DNA from: Glaciozyma antarctica PI12
Taxonomy: Eukaryota; Basidiomycota; Microbotryomycetes; Kriegeriales; Camptobasidiaceae
Assembly (NCBI GenBank): GCA_002917775.1
Contig: KZ627151.1
Location: 880,607 to 944,606 of the forward strand
Direction: 5' to 3'
DNA length: 64,000 nt
Shown here: positions 1 through 11,754 of the stretch, piece after piece
Layout of the letters: each line of letters opens with the position of its first letter
How positions within the stretch are numbered: the first letter of the stretch is position 1
Notes under the pieces: model-generated
What the model was told of the DNA's origin: nothing
What the model saw: only the letters and a program-made list of their open reading frames with translations
Database searches by the model: none
Position numbers and translations under genes: made by a program

Positions 1-3000
1 GCGCGAGAGCGAGGGTCAGCGAGAACCTCGCCGAGGGGAGAAGAGACGCACAGTAGGCAACGGGCACGAGAGAGACAGAGCGAGTGGCACGGGCAAAGCC
101 GTAGCAGAGAGAACTGCGATAGAAGAAGGAGTCGGCGCGAAATAGGGAGGGGAGGCTGCGAGAAAGGACGCACTTGACGAGCTTCTCCATAGTGTCACTC
201 GTGAAGCCCATCTCATTCAGCAGGCAGATGTACCTCGTGGGCTTCGAATCAAACCAAATTAGCCTGGAAGTTGGCAGAGAAGCTGTAGTGCTCACTCGGG
301 CCGTGCCAACCAACCCCGCGTGCGCCTGGAGGTAGAAATCTGCTCGTCGAGGTTCGTCAGTCGAGTCCTGCAGAAAGACCAAGCGAGGACGTACCCCAAA
401 GGTAGGGATGCGTGATTGCCGTGTCGACGATAGTTCCAGGAGCTGAAGATCGAAGCGAGTCAGAACCTGCGAAGCTCGGGCGCGAAGACGAAATGCACGC
501 AGGTTCCCCGTCCTGTCGACGTCCCTCGAGTCCTGAGCGAAGAAGCGAATAAGGTGGCTGCAGAAGAAGACATCAAAAGGAATCACGGAAGCGAAGCAAA
601 GTGGGCTAACCGCTTCGCGCAGACGATGTAGGTGAGCTTCGCTTGCCACCTCGGATCAATCTTCCTGCACGCCGCTGTATCGACCAGATCATCAGCTTTC
701 TGCAACCTCTCCCATTTACACGCGCACTCACCCTTGATCGCCGAGACCTCGGCATCAACCACGGGACCGAACTGTCCTTCGCCGACGCCATCGCGGAAAA
801 AGAGGATGTTCTCGGGCTTGACGTTCTTCGACCCAGCGATCCACGTCCTCAGCTGGCGCTCGACCATTTCTGCGATGTAAGCAGAGATCAGTCTCGCGCG
901 GGTGGTAAAAACACAGAAAACAGCTCACCCTCCAGATCCGCAATAATCTCCTGCCTCCCCGTCTGCTCGCACACCTGAGCTCCGTACGTACGACCAGTCG
1001 AATCAATCGTGGCGACGACAGCAGAGATCGAGGAAGGCAAGTCGGCAGGATCGGTTCCGGCGCGCATCGCAGGCGGGTGACTGGAAACGACGAGGTCAGC
1101 GACGATTCGAGCGAGAGGGGGGAAGGACGGACGTTACGTCGGCGCCGAACATGACGGTCTTGGAGGTGAACTGAGGTAGGGCGGCAGCGCCTACGGTCCA
1201 ATTCGCGCCGAAGAGCTTGAGGTTGACCTTCATCGATGCTGTGAGAGGAAGAGGTCAGTGAGGGACCGAGGCGAGAAGTCGCGAGGCCTCACCGTTGCCA
1301 CAGTACTGTGAAGCGAGATTTCAGCGTCTCGCGAGCGAGGAATGTGAAACAATAGACGCACCTGGTCGACACGACGATATTCCCCGAGGAGGTTCTTGCC
1401 GAGAAGGACTTGCGAAGCGACAGGGACAGGGAGTTTGCAGCTGCATTGGCGTCAGTCGATGCTCAGCGCGAAACGAGGAGGGACTCACGCGACCTGCTTC
1501 TTAAGGCCGTTGTACATCTTGGGATCCTGAAGGATGAAGACGAGAAGTTGCGGTGGAAGCTTGGTTGGGTTGGTGGGCTGCGAAAGCCTGGCGTCAGCGA
1601 GGCGACGGCGTGCTTGAAGCGAAGAAGACGTACAGCCAAATTGATCGGGTTGCAAGCGGTCTTGATGGACTGAAGCGTGTTACCAGCGTCGCCGAGATGG
1701 ATCTTGGGCTGCTTGTTCGTGATCTGCATGCCTGCGTTCAAAGTAGTCGTCAACATGCCGCTCGCTCGCCGAGGCGAAAAAAACCTACCGCGAGAGCTCG
1801 CCTGCGCGACGAGCTTGCGGATGAACCACTCGATGCGAGGCACTGGTACGTTCGAGAACGAGATGACGGCCCAGCGCTCGAGCGCCTTACCAGGCTGGAT
1901 GTACTTGACGTCGACGAGGTTCCAAGATCTGCCGTGGGCATCAGCTCCGACCTGCACACCTTAAGGAATCGACGCACCCGGCGTTGACGTTCGGCTGCTT
2001 CTTCGACGAAGGATGGTAATTCACGCGCGGAGGCAGAAGAACGCGACCAGGGACTCGCATCATCGTCGGCTCGACCCGAACTCCGAATCCTTCGATGCGC
2101 TCGTTCGTCTCGTAGCCGACCCTCGAGCGGACGGCGTCGATCTCGGCCTTGCGTTGCGCAGGCGGCTTCGCGGCGCCTTGATAATATCCGAGGCTTGCTG
2201 CGCCGACAGCTTCGTCGGAGGGAGGGACTTGCCGTTGAGGAGCTGCGATGGAGTCATCAGTTGTGGAAGGCGCGGCGGTGCGACGGAAAAGACGAACGTC
2301 GAGGCATTCAAGAGGAACGAACTGCCCTCCCTTGAGTTCAACACACTGGAGCTGAGTGTTGACTCGAACCTTGTACTGCGAGCGAGTCACGTCAGCACCG
2401 CGAAAGGGGAGCAACATCGGAACCGCACCTTGGAATCAAAGTAGGCCGCGAAATTCGTCATCGTCTCCTGCACAGCGGGTCGAGCAGCGGGAAGGCGACT
2501 TCCACTCGCAGCGGCGCTGGCGAGGCGAACGGCCGAAAGAGCTTGCGGGCGAGCGGTGCTGTTGCTGATCTTGACCGTCTGCGAGCCGGCGGGCTTTCCA
2601 AATCCGACGATGATGAAAGGCCTGCGGTCGACGCTGTAGTATGGACTGAATCAGTACATGCCGTGGGAGAGAACGAGGCCAAACGACGAACCGGTGAGTG
2701 ACGCAAACCTTCGCACCAGCGAGCTTGCCCTTGAGCTCGTGCAGCTCTCCTTTGCTGAACCCCTGCGTCGAGGTTCCTCCAGCCGGCACTCCCCCGCCAA
2801 AGCCTCCCCTACCCCTCCCGCCGCGCTCCGCGCCCCTCCCGCCACGACCTCCCCTCGCTCCTCCGCGCCCACCTCGGTCTCCTCTTCCCGTTCCTGAGCT
2901 CTGCTGCCTCTCGGTGATCGTGAAGCAGACGTGCATGAGCGCGCTTTTGACGATGTAGGGGGAGTAGGCGGTGTCGAGGTTGACGACCATTCCCGAGATA

Positions 3001-3753
3001 GTTGGGCGAACCGACCTGCGAAGCTTCCGTCAGCGAGCTTCGAGCGGGAGCAGCGACACACTCACTGGAAGAACCCCTTGAGCACCTCCACCCCATTCGG
3101 GATCTTGATCCCACTCTTGACATCAAAGAACTTCCTCCCCTGCACCCCAACGATCGTCCCCTTCTTCCCCGCCTGATCGTGCCTAACGAGGACGTCGAGC
3201 GCCTGAATCGCAGTAGCGACCCTATCCCCATCCACATCCGCACGTCCTCCCCCCACGCACGTACAACTCCAATCGACTCCAACTCAATCGACTGAGCCCA
3301 CTCGAGCTCTCCCTCGCTGCTTCGGCATCCGTGATCGGAGGTAGGACGACCTCGAACTCCCTCTCCACTTCCGCGATCCTCCCCGCGCCGAACGCATTCG
3401 AGCGACCATCAAAGGCCAACCCGCTGAGCGCGCGCTGCTCCGACGCTACCTTTGCCCAAATCTCCCGACCGAGCGCGATGGGGAGCGGGCGAGGTGCCTG
3501 CCCTGCGCGGGGAGTCGGAGCGGGGAGTGCGGAGAGGACGATGTTGTAGTGCGAGATGATAGTGTCTGGAGCGAGACGGAGGCGGTAGAGGTTGACGAGG
3601 AGGGGGATGGGGCGACCGAGGGTACCGGATTGGGCAGGTCGGGGGGCGAGGTCTATAGGAGAGAGGTTAGTACGCTGTGATGGAGGGAGGGGGAGAGGAC
3701 GTACTGGGGAGGCTGGGGAGAGCGAGAGCGGCGTATTCTTCTGTGGAAGACAT
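1..3753 (-). CDS. Argonaute protein, 3' end beyond the window
   Basis: Small-RNA-guided effector of RNA interference. The ATG at 3753 opens MSSTEEYAALALPSLPS, then an intron. Next come the N domain (GRPIPLLVNLYRLRL, HYNIVL; about 3660-3300), linker 1 (VLKGFFQ, then SGMVVNLDTAYSPYIVKSAL; about 3070-2930), the PAZ region (NFAAYFDSKYKVRVN; about 2450), linker 2 and MID (SWNLVDVKYIQPGKALERW), and PIWI with MFGADVTHPPAMRAGTDPAD (about 1150-1060), FFRDGVGEGQF (about 800) and DFYLQAHAGLVGTAR. Two PIWI catalytic Asp residues (GAD, RDG) and a candidate Glu are visible. The last visible exon ends in SVSLVPVAY at about 52, followed by a GTGCGT donor and a CTGAC branch point, so the fourth catalytic position (His/Asp) lies outside the window. 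The gene has many short introns. A Gly/Arg-rich insert sits between linker 1 and PAZ (about 2900-2770). The family call is secure; some exon joins are approximate. Confidence 0.93.
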
Positions 3754-4147
3754 GGCGCTGGTGTCGAGTGATGTGGCGGAGGCAGAGAGGCGAGTCGGCG
3801 AAAGGAGTGGACTCCACGGAAAGCGATGGCGCAGGCTTGGATCGCAGGAACGGAGCAGTGAGCGTGGATCTCGTTGTTAATACCAGTCAAAGAAATGCGC
3901 TGCAAAGGCGTGGTTACTATGCGAAAGGGGAAGTACATTGGTGCGAGAACGAAGGCTGGCGAGGAAGGGACGAAGGCAAGCTCCACGGGTAGGTATCTTT
4001 TGAAAGGGGTTGCGAAAGGGTCAAGTCGTTATAATCAGTCGTATTTCGTTAATGAGGATGATGAGGAGGGGCGAGGGGAGAGAAAGAAGAGGGGATAAAT
4101 CGACAAACCGAGTGAGGCGTCGAGAAGAAGCCTCCCTTCATCCTCGC
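3754..4147. other. intergenic, Argonaute upstream region
   Basis: Stretch upstream of the Argonaute start and downstream of the next minus-strand gene. No open frame with family resemblance was seen. It presumably holds the Argonaute promoter; no specific element was recognised. Confidence 0.4.
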
Positions 4148-5115
4148 TCATGACCCCTGAACCTCGTCCAGTCCCTCGCTCGCAATCACCACCTCCCCCG
4201 CCCCCTCCCCCTCCCCAGCGTTCCCACTCGACGACGAAGGAATCGGCACAAACGGGATGAACCCGCAAGTGCTGACCTTGCCCTTGCTCTCCGCCTTTCT
4301 CTCGATAGGAAGTCCGCGATGATCGAGTCCGAGGGCGTCGCTGACAGATTGTGGAGTGGCGATGTTGAGAGATTGGGTGATTCCAGACGGGCGGAAGAGG
4401 GGGAACTGGGGGCGAGGGATGGGAGTCGACAGAGGAGTTGCGCGAGGGGAATCGGCTTTTTCAAAGGGAGAGGGGGAGGCGTTGATCTGTGGGAGGGAAT
4501 TGATCAGTGCTGTGAGAGTGATGGATCTGAGCTGGGCGGGGATCGTAGAGACCAGCGAAGGGGGAACCCAACCAGAGCAGGTCGTCTCGCTGCTCCCACT
4601 GCCGCGCTGCTTTCGCCAACAGCTCCAGCTCCTTATACATCACTTTCCAAGACCAGCAGTATCCAGTCTGGAACCAGGTCCATCCCACCGTGTCCCAACA
4701 CAACAGGTCCCGCACCGCAACAGCAAGAAAGAACGCAACACTCACCCACAGCGATAGCTCCAACGCGACCCTCACTCTCTCCTCCTCCGCCTCAACCCTC
4801 AACACATCCGTCAAGCTTCTCTTCCTCCCTTCCCCCCTCCCCATCGGCAACTGCAACGGCGAGACCGGCGCACTAACCGCCATCCCTCTCTGCACCTCCC
4901 CCTCTGACCAGCCGGAGAGGTTCGATTCTTTTCGAGCGAGAGATGGAGGAGGAGAGTGCGTGGAGAGGGAGAGGGCGTGGAGAGCGGGAGGAGAGGAAGG
5001 GGGAGCTGGAGGAGGAACCCCAGGAGAGAGAGTCGAGGTCGGATTCGATGGGGGAGGGAGGGGCGGGGGAGATGGGGAAGGAGAAGGAGAGGTCGTGGTC
5101 GTTGTTCGTGGTCAT
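4148..5115 (-). CDS. putative membrane protein, structure uncertain
   Basis: Not firmly recognised. A possible start at 5115 opens a Ser/Pro-rich segment (MTTNNDHDLSFSFPISPAPP), but it is not in frame with the best part of the gene. From the in-frame ATG near 4883, a charged stretch (TDVLRVEAEEERVRVALEL) runs into a hydrophobic segment (SLWVSVAFFLAVAVRDLLCW), probably one transmembrane helix, then TWFQTGYCWSWKVMYKEL. A second conserved-looking frame starts near 4600 with PSLVSTIPAQLRSITLTALI and continues through PQFPLFRPSGITQSLNIATP to a TGA at 4148. A short intron near 4660-4620 could join the two. The short transmembrane N-half plus Pro/Phe-rich tail resembles small nuclear-envelope proteins such as Pom34, but this is only a guess. 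Confidence 0.45.
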
Positions 5116-6486
5116 CGTTGGCGGGTCGTGGTCGTTCGGGAGAAGGAGGAGGAGGTACGCGCTTCGACGTGATCAGAGCGGTTACGGCTGGCGGCGTAAG
5201 GGCGGAAGTCGTGGTGTGGAGCACCCAGCTGTCCCCCGTGTCCTCTGTAGACGGCTGGAGTCGAGGAGAGAAGCAAAGCGGAAGGACCTCCTCCTCGTCG
5301 ATGGAAAGAGGGAGAGGAGCGAGCGCGCCATCAATCTTCTTCCTCTTCCACCTTCCTCACTCCTTCCTCGGTGCCTGCTAGTCTCTTCCTGCTCAGGAAG
5401 TCCTCAGAACGTACGCAGTCTTCCCTGCTCCCGTGTCGGCCAGGTCGGAAGCGTCCCCGCGCCCTCCTCGGCCGGTTCAGGCTGAGTCGCTTCAAGCCTG
5501 AGTCTCCCCGTCTTCTGCTTCCCCCTGCCCGTTGCCAACTCGCGGAAGAGCCACCCAAGAGGACGCGTAGCTGCTCCAGGAAGAAAAGGACGAGCTCGGT
5601 CCGATGGTGCGTGGGGAAGCTTTGGTGAGGGCGAGGGTCCCATCTTGCCACTTGCTCAACACTGCCGCTTCCATTCCTCGCACGCGAGGGAACAAAACGA
5701 GGGTTGTGGCTCGTCTCTTGGGCAGCATTGGCGAATCAAAAGGAAAGCCAAAGGAAAGCCATTGGCAGCAAGTCTCGCGGACGGAGCTATCTTCGCACAG
5801 GCACTTTGAGGGCACCTCTTCGCAGGAATGGTGCAACTGCACGATATTGAGAGACTGCTTGAATCAGAGTGCTTGTAAGGCTGCGCTTGCTCCAGAGGTT
5901 TGGGGCCAGGTTGCTTCGCAAGGGGGAGAAGGACGGCTTCGCACTCGCTGACCGAAATCGACTGTCGCGCACGTCCCTTCACCCGTCTGGATCACTAACC
6001 ACCGCTCGTTTCTGCTTGACTTTTGCGCTCGCTTGTTCGCCCCCTACTATGGATTAGGCGTAGGTCAAGCTCGAGCTCGCTCCGAGGAGGGTCAGCTTCG
6101 CAGGATTCGTCGCTTTCTCTAAACACAAAGCTCCTCGTCTCATATCTCACCGTTACGGCATCTTCACCGTTTCGTCTCTTCAGCGACCTCCCTGGGAGAA
6201 GGCTGCCTGTCTTCCTTCGCAGAAAGGCGAGTCGCGAAGTTGCGAAGAGTGCGGCGACGCTCGCTTTCTTGCCCTCGCTCTCACTCTCGCTCTCATCTTC
6301 TTTCTTTCTCTTCTACCACACACGGCAAGATCAAGTACACGCGCTTCCTCTCCGCTTTGGCCAAAAGCAAGACCTCGGGATCAACGTCGACCTCGGCAGG
6401 TTCCGGAGACGAGACCCCCAAGCTCGCGCTCGCCGTTCTTCGCGGAGATTGCATTTCTTTGACTCTTCTCCACCCAGCGGACGACG
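5116..6486. other. intergenic, LYS2 upstream region
   Basis: No gene recognised. The last 250 bases before LYS2 are pyrimidine-rich (CT runs near 6270-6320), typical of promoters and leaders in this genome. Open frames here are short, overlap one another on both strands and show no conserved motif. Confidence 0.5.
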
Positions 6487-9400
6487 ATGGCAGCACCAAC
6501 ACCACCCCTAGTGAAGAGATGGCAGCAGCGCCTCTCGGATCTGCCCCAGCTCGCCCTCCCCACCTGCTACCCGCGCCCAGTCGGGGAGAGCATGGTCGAA
6601 GCTCAAGAGCAGCGCATCATCGACTCGAGGACCGCCAGCAGCCTCGTCCGCCTCGCCCTGTTTGACGAGGAGGGAGAGGAGGACAGCGAGGACGAGGACG
6701 ACCAGCCGACAATCGACCAGGCGCTCGCCAAGGGAGGCAAACGCCAGCAGCGCCCAACAGCGTTCCACCTCCTCCTCGCCTCGTTCGTCGTCCTCCTCCA
6801 CCGCTACACGGGCGACACCGACCTCGTTATCGCCACCTCCTCCCCTTCCTCTCCCTCGCCTCTCCTTCTCCGCATCAAGCTTGACCCGGCCGACTCGTTC
6901 TGGTCCCTCGTTAAGCGCGTCCAGTGGCTCGAGCAGGAGGCAGAGGACGACAAGATCCCGTACGAGGCGCTGCTGGAGGCGCTTGGGCAGGGCGAGTCGA
7001 ACAAGGAGGCCGTACCGCTGTTCAGGGTCCGCTTCTTCGATGAGACGGACGAGACGGATCGCTCCTTCGTGCACTCGACCTCTCTCACCTCCGACTTGAC
7101 CGTCTTCGTTACTTCCACCACGCCTACCCTCTCCTCTGCCAGCGGAACCAGCACCCCTACCTCCCTCCGCACGCCTCTCCTCCCCACCATCTCCCTTACC
7201 CTCTCCTACAACTCGCTCGTCTTCTCCACCCCGCGAATGGCCTACACCCTCGACCAGCTCCTCCACCTCGTCCACCACGCCTCCTCCCACCCTCTCGACC
7301 CTATCGGATCCATTTCCCTCCTCACTACCCGCCAGCGCAAGCTCCTCCCCGACCCGAAGAAGGATCTCGAGTGGACCGGCTTCCGAGGCGCCATCACCGA
7401 CATCTTCTCCGCCAACGCCAAAAGCTTCCCCGACCGCGTTTGCATCGTCGAGTCGACCGAGCCGCTCGTTCCAGGAGGGGCGAACGGCAAGCGCGTGTTC
7501 TCGTACCGCCAGATCGACGAGGCGTCCAATGTCCTCGCGCACCACCTCGTCAAGGGAGGAGTTCAGCGCGAGGAGGTCGTTACCGTTTACTCGACGCGCG
7601 GAGTCGACCTCGTCGTAGCCGTCATGGGTGTTCTCAAGGCCGGCGCAACCTTCTCCGTCATCGGTTCGTCCCTCGCACTCTCCCCTCCTCCCTCCCAGCT
7701 CACCCTCGCTTCGCAGATCCCGCCTACCCTCCCGCCCGCCAGACGATCTACCTCCAAGTCGCCCAACCCCGCGCCCTCGTCGTCCTCGCCCACGCCGGTG
7801 CCCTCCTCCCCGCCGTTCGCGCGTACGTCTCCAACGAGCTCTCGATCCGCGTCGAAGTCCCCGCGCTCCAGCTCCTCGCCGATGGACTCCGATGGATCGG
7901 TTCCGAGAAGACCGCTTCGCCCAACGACGTCCTTGCTCCTCAACTTGAGCTCGCTTCGACGCCCGTGGGCATCCCCCTCGGACCGGATTCGATTGGAACG
8001 CTCTCGTTTACGAGCGGCTCGACGGGGATCCCCAAGGGCGTTCGAGGACGGCACTTTAGCTTGACGCACTTCTTCCCGTGGATGGCCAAGACGTTCGGAC
8101 TCGACGAGAACGCCAAGTTTACGATGCTCAGTGGTATTGCGCACGACCCGATTCAGAGGGATAGTGAGTCGTCTCGCTTGAGCCAGTGGAGCGAAGAACT
8201 GATCGCGCGTGTGCAGTCTTTACGCCTCTCTTCCTCGGTGCTCAGCTTCACATCCCTACGGCGGAGGACATTGGAACGCCTGGTCGTCTCGCTGAGTGGA
8301 TGGCCGACAGCCAAGTGACGGTTACGCATCTCACCCCTGGTACGCTCCTCACTCCCCTTTGCAAGGATCGAAGCTGACGACGTGCGGAACAGCCATGGGA
8401 CAGCTCCTCTCCGCGCAAGCCACTCGCCCCATCCCCACCCTCCTCAACGCCTTCTTTGTCGGTGACATCCTCACCAAGCGCGACTGCACGCGCCTCCAGC
8501 AGCTCGCCAACCACGTCCAAATCATCAACATGTTCGGCACGACCGAGACCCAACGCGCCGTCTCCTACTTCCCCATCCCAGCCCTCTCGACCGACCCTAC
8601 GTTCCTCAAGACTCGCAAGGACATCATGCCTGCCGGAAGCGGGATGATCAACGTCCAGCTCCTAGTCGTCAACCGCAACGACCGGAACCAGCTCTGCGCC
8701 GTCGGCGAGATTGGCGAGATCTACGTTCGCTCTGGAGGATTGGCGGAAGGGTACCTCGGGACGACGGAAGCGACGGCGGAGAAGTTTGTCGAGAACTGGT
8801 TCGGAGCGGGCGTCGAGCGCGAGGACTCGATTAAGGGGAGTGGCAAGGACTGGGCGCCGTACTGGCGTGGCGTGAGGGATCGCATGTACCGCACTGGCGA
8901 TCTCGGTCGCTATGGGCCTGATGGCCTCGTCGAGTGCACGGGACGAGCGGACGACCAGATCAAGATTCGAGGGTTCCGTATCGAGCTTGGCGAGATCGAC
9001 ACGCACCTCAGTCGCCACCCTGCGGTGCGCGAGAACGTTACGCTCGTGAGGAGGGACAAGTACGAGGAGAAGGTCCTCGTCGCGTACTTTGTTCCTCTTC
9101 AGGGGAGCAAGGAGCTTGATGAGCTTGTGAGCGATGTCGAGGATGAGGAGGGAGGAACGGCGACGGATGTTGCGAAGGGACTCAAGAGGTACCGACGCCT
9201 CATCAAGGACATTCGCGAGTACCTCAAGACCAAGCTTCCGAGCTACAGCATCCCCAGTGGTGCGTTCTCTCTCCTCTTGCGTATTCGTGACGACGAAAGC
9301 TGATACCTTGCTCGCCACGCAGTCTTCGTCCCCCTCTCTCGCATGCCTCTCAACCCCAACGGCAAGATCGACAAGCCCGCTCTCCCCTTCCCCGATACCG

Positions 9401-11095
9401 TCGCCGCCGCCACCTCCTCCACGACCACCGCGAACGCGCAAGCTCTCACGCCCACCGAACGCACGATCCACGAGATCTGGCTCCGCCTCCTCCCCTCCCC
9501 TCCCGCCGACATCCCCCTCGACGAATCCTTCTTCGACCTCGGCGGCCACTCGATCCTCGCGACCCGGCTCATCTTCGAGCTCCGCAAGTCCCTCGCCGTC
9601 GGAGCCCCGCTCGGGATCGTCTTCGACTTCCCGACGATCCGCACGCTCGCGCAAGAGCTCGACGGCCTCCGCGATGCCGACCTCGGTCTCCCCGGGGAGT
9701 CGAGGCGCGCTGCCCCTGCGGTCGAGGATACCGAGTACTCGGAGGACGCCGAGGTGCTCACGAAGGAGCTTAGGGCGAGCTACGAGCGTCCGCAGGAGTC
9801 GAGCGAGGCCAAGACGGTCTTCCTCACGGGAGCGACTGGCTTCCTCGGCGCGTTCATCTTGCGTGATTTGATTCAGCGCAAGGAGGCCGTCAAGAAGGTC
9901 ATTTGCCATGTCAGGGCCAAGACGCCTGAGGCGGCGATGTCGAGGTTGAGGGAGAGTGGGGAGGGACGGGGAGCTTGGGACGAGAGCTGGGTTGAGCAGG
10001 GCTTGCTCGAGGCGGTCGTGGGTGATTTGGAGAGCGAGAAGCTGGGGATGAGCGAGGAGGATTGGACGCGTGTGGCGGCCGAGTCGGAGACGATCGTACA
10101 CAACGGTGCTTTGGTGCGTTACTTTTTCGCGCGCGTACCTTCGAAAGGATTTCGCTAACGGTGGACTGCAGGTCCACTGGATCTACCCCTACTCCAAGCT
10201 CCGCCCCGCCAACGTCCTCGCCACGATGGCCGTCATCGAGCTCGCCGCTACGACTCGCCCCAAGGCTCTCTCGTTCGTCTCGTCGACGGCTGCGATCGAG
10301 AAGGGCTCGTACGTTCGTCTCGCGGACACCATCGTCCAGAAGGGAGGTCTCGGAGTCCCCGAGTCGGATCCTCTCGACGCTGGAAAGACGGGGCTCAAGG
10401 GCGGATACGGCCAGACCAAGTGGGTCTCGGAGCGTCTTATTCTCGAGGCAGGCCGACGAGGACTCGCCGGCGCCATCATTCGCCCCGCCTACATCGTCGG
10501 AGACACGACTTCGGCCGTCACGAACACGGACGACTTCCTCTGGCGCCTCGTTAAGGGCTGCATTCAGCTCGGTGCGATCCCTGACATCAACAACCCGATC
10601 AACATGGTTCCCGTCGACCACGTCGCCCGCATCACCTCCGTCTCGGCTCTCCAATCCCCTCTCGAACCCCTCCGCGTCCACCACGTCACCGCGCGCCCCG
10701 CACCCCGGTTCAACAGCTACCTCGGCGCACTCGCACGGTACGGATACGACGTTCGTCGGACCGAGTACCTCCCTTGGAGGACTCAGCTCGAGCAGCACGT
10801 CCTCAAGGTCCAGGACAACGCCCTCTTCCCCCTCCTCCATTTCGTCCTCGACGACCTCCCCACGAGCACCAAGGCGGCCGAGCTCGACGATACGAACACG
10901 GTCAACATGCTTCGCAAGGCGGGAGAGGTCGAGGCGGTCACGGTGGATGATGAGCAGATGGGGAGGTACCTCGCTTGGCTCGTCGCGGCGGACTTTTTGG
11001 AGGCGCCAAAGGGAGGAGCGGGAGCGCTGCCGTTGCCCAAGTTGGAGTTGCAGAATGGCGCGGCGAGGGCGATTGGGAGGAGCAGTGGGCATTAG
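6487..11095 (+). CDS. LYS2: L-2-aminoadipate reductase (large subunit)
   Basis: Reduces alpha-aminoadipate to its semialdehyde in the fungal lysine pathway, using ATP, NADPH and a phosphopantetheine arm. About 1440 residues, normal for Lys2. An N-terminal condensation-like region ([20 protein letters not shown]) leads into the adenylation domain with [11 protein letters not shown] (about 8010), [13 protein letters not shown] (about 8890), [11 protein letters not shown] and [11 protein letters not shown]. The carrier domain has [14 protein letters not shown] (about 9530-9570), whose Ser receives phosphopantetheine from Lys5. The reductase domain has [11 protein letters not shown] (about 9820) and YGQTKWVSE (about 10410). 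Five introns: 7664-7716, 8164-8216, 8340-8392 (all 53 nt), 9260-9322 and 10114-10171. The ATG is followed by [20 protein letters not shown]. Stop TAG at 11093. Usually cytosolic. Confidence 0.97.
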
Positions 11096-11754
11096 CGAGG
11101 TCGTCGCGAGGTGAATAAAGAGGAAAGATTGAACTGCATTCCTGGCGTGCTCCGGCTCGACCTCTGCTGTGGTTCTGCTTGTGCTTCTTTCGTTCCTGGT
11201 ACTTAGACGCTCGTCAGCGCGTCAGCTTCCGCTCCTCCAGCTCCCTCCATCTCTCTTCGTCGAGGACCGAAGCTCCACCGGTCGACTGCAAGGCACGACA
11301 CGTTTCGCGCTTAGGCTGGGGTCGTTCGTCAGTTGAGTCTGTATCAAGGCTCGTCAGTTCATGGAACACGTGCACTAGGGTTACCTTACAGTACCAGTCG
11401 CGAAGGAAGAAAGGCGTTGGGCCTCCGCGCGCTTGGGCTCGAGTGTCTGCTGGGCGCCGGCTTTCCTCCTCCGCTCATTCCTCAAGAGTTCAACACGCTC
11501 AGCGGTGCTCTGTAGCAGTACAATCAGGTACATTAGTCGATCCCATCACCCTCGAGCCGAGCAACTCTCCTCGTCACCGCCCGCCAGACGCTCTCAAGAG
11601 GACTCCCTTCTCTCCTTCGACACAAAGCAGCACTCCCGACTCTTATAGCGCTCTCCACAGCTCGTCCTCTCTCCATCCCGAGCACTCTCCTCCCATCCGC
11701 CGCCCTCTCCTCCCGCGTGTCGCGTCACCAACCCTTTTCGACCACCCTTCCAGC
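11096..11754. other. intergenic between LYS2 and the NIPA-type gene
   Basis: LYS2 terminator and promoter of the downstream transporter gene. The last 200 bases are CT-rich. No conserved open frame or RNA gene seen. Confidence 0.5.

Noticed and set aside
1-60. Catalytic His of Argonaute seemingly replaced by Ser (AYCASLL instead of AYYAHL).
   Set aside because: The reading crosses a GTGCGT donor at about 51 with a CTGAC branch point after it. Splicing gives AYY and puts the residue outside the window.
240-320. RPTRY instead of RPSHY in the Argonaute PIWI domain as a lost catalytic residue.
   Set aside because: The catalytic His of human AGO2 (H807) lies further on, in the YYAHL motif, not in RPSHY.
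8662-10101. 479-codon antisense frame within LYS2.
   Set aside because: It is a GC-driven mirror of the LYS2 coding frame, Arg/Glu/Leu-rich and without motifs.
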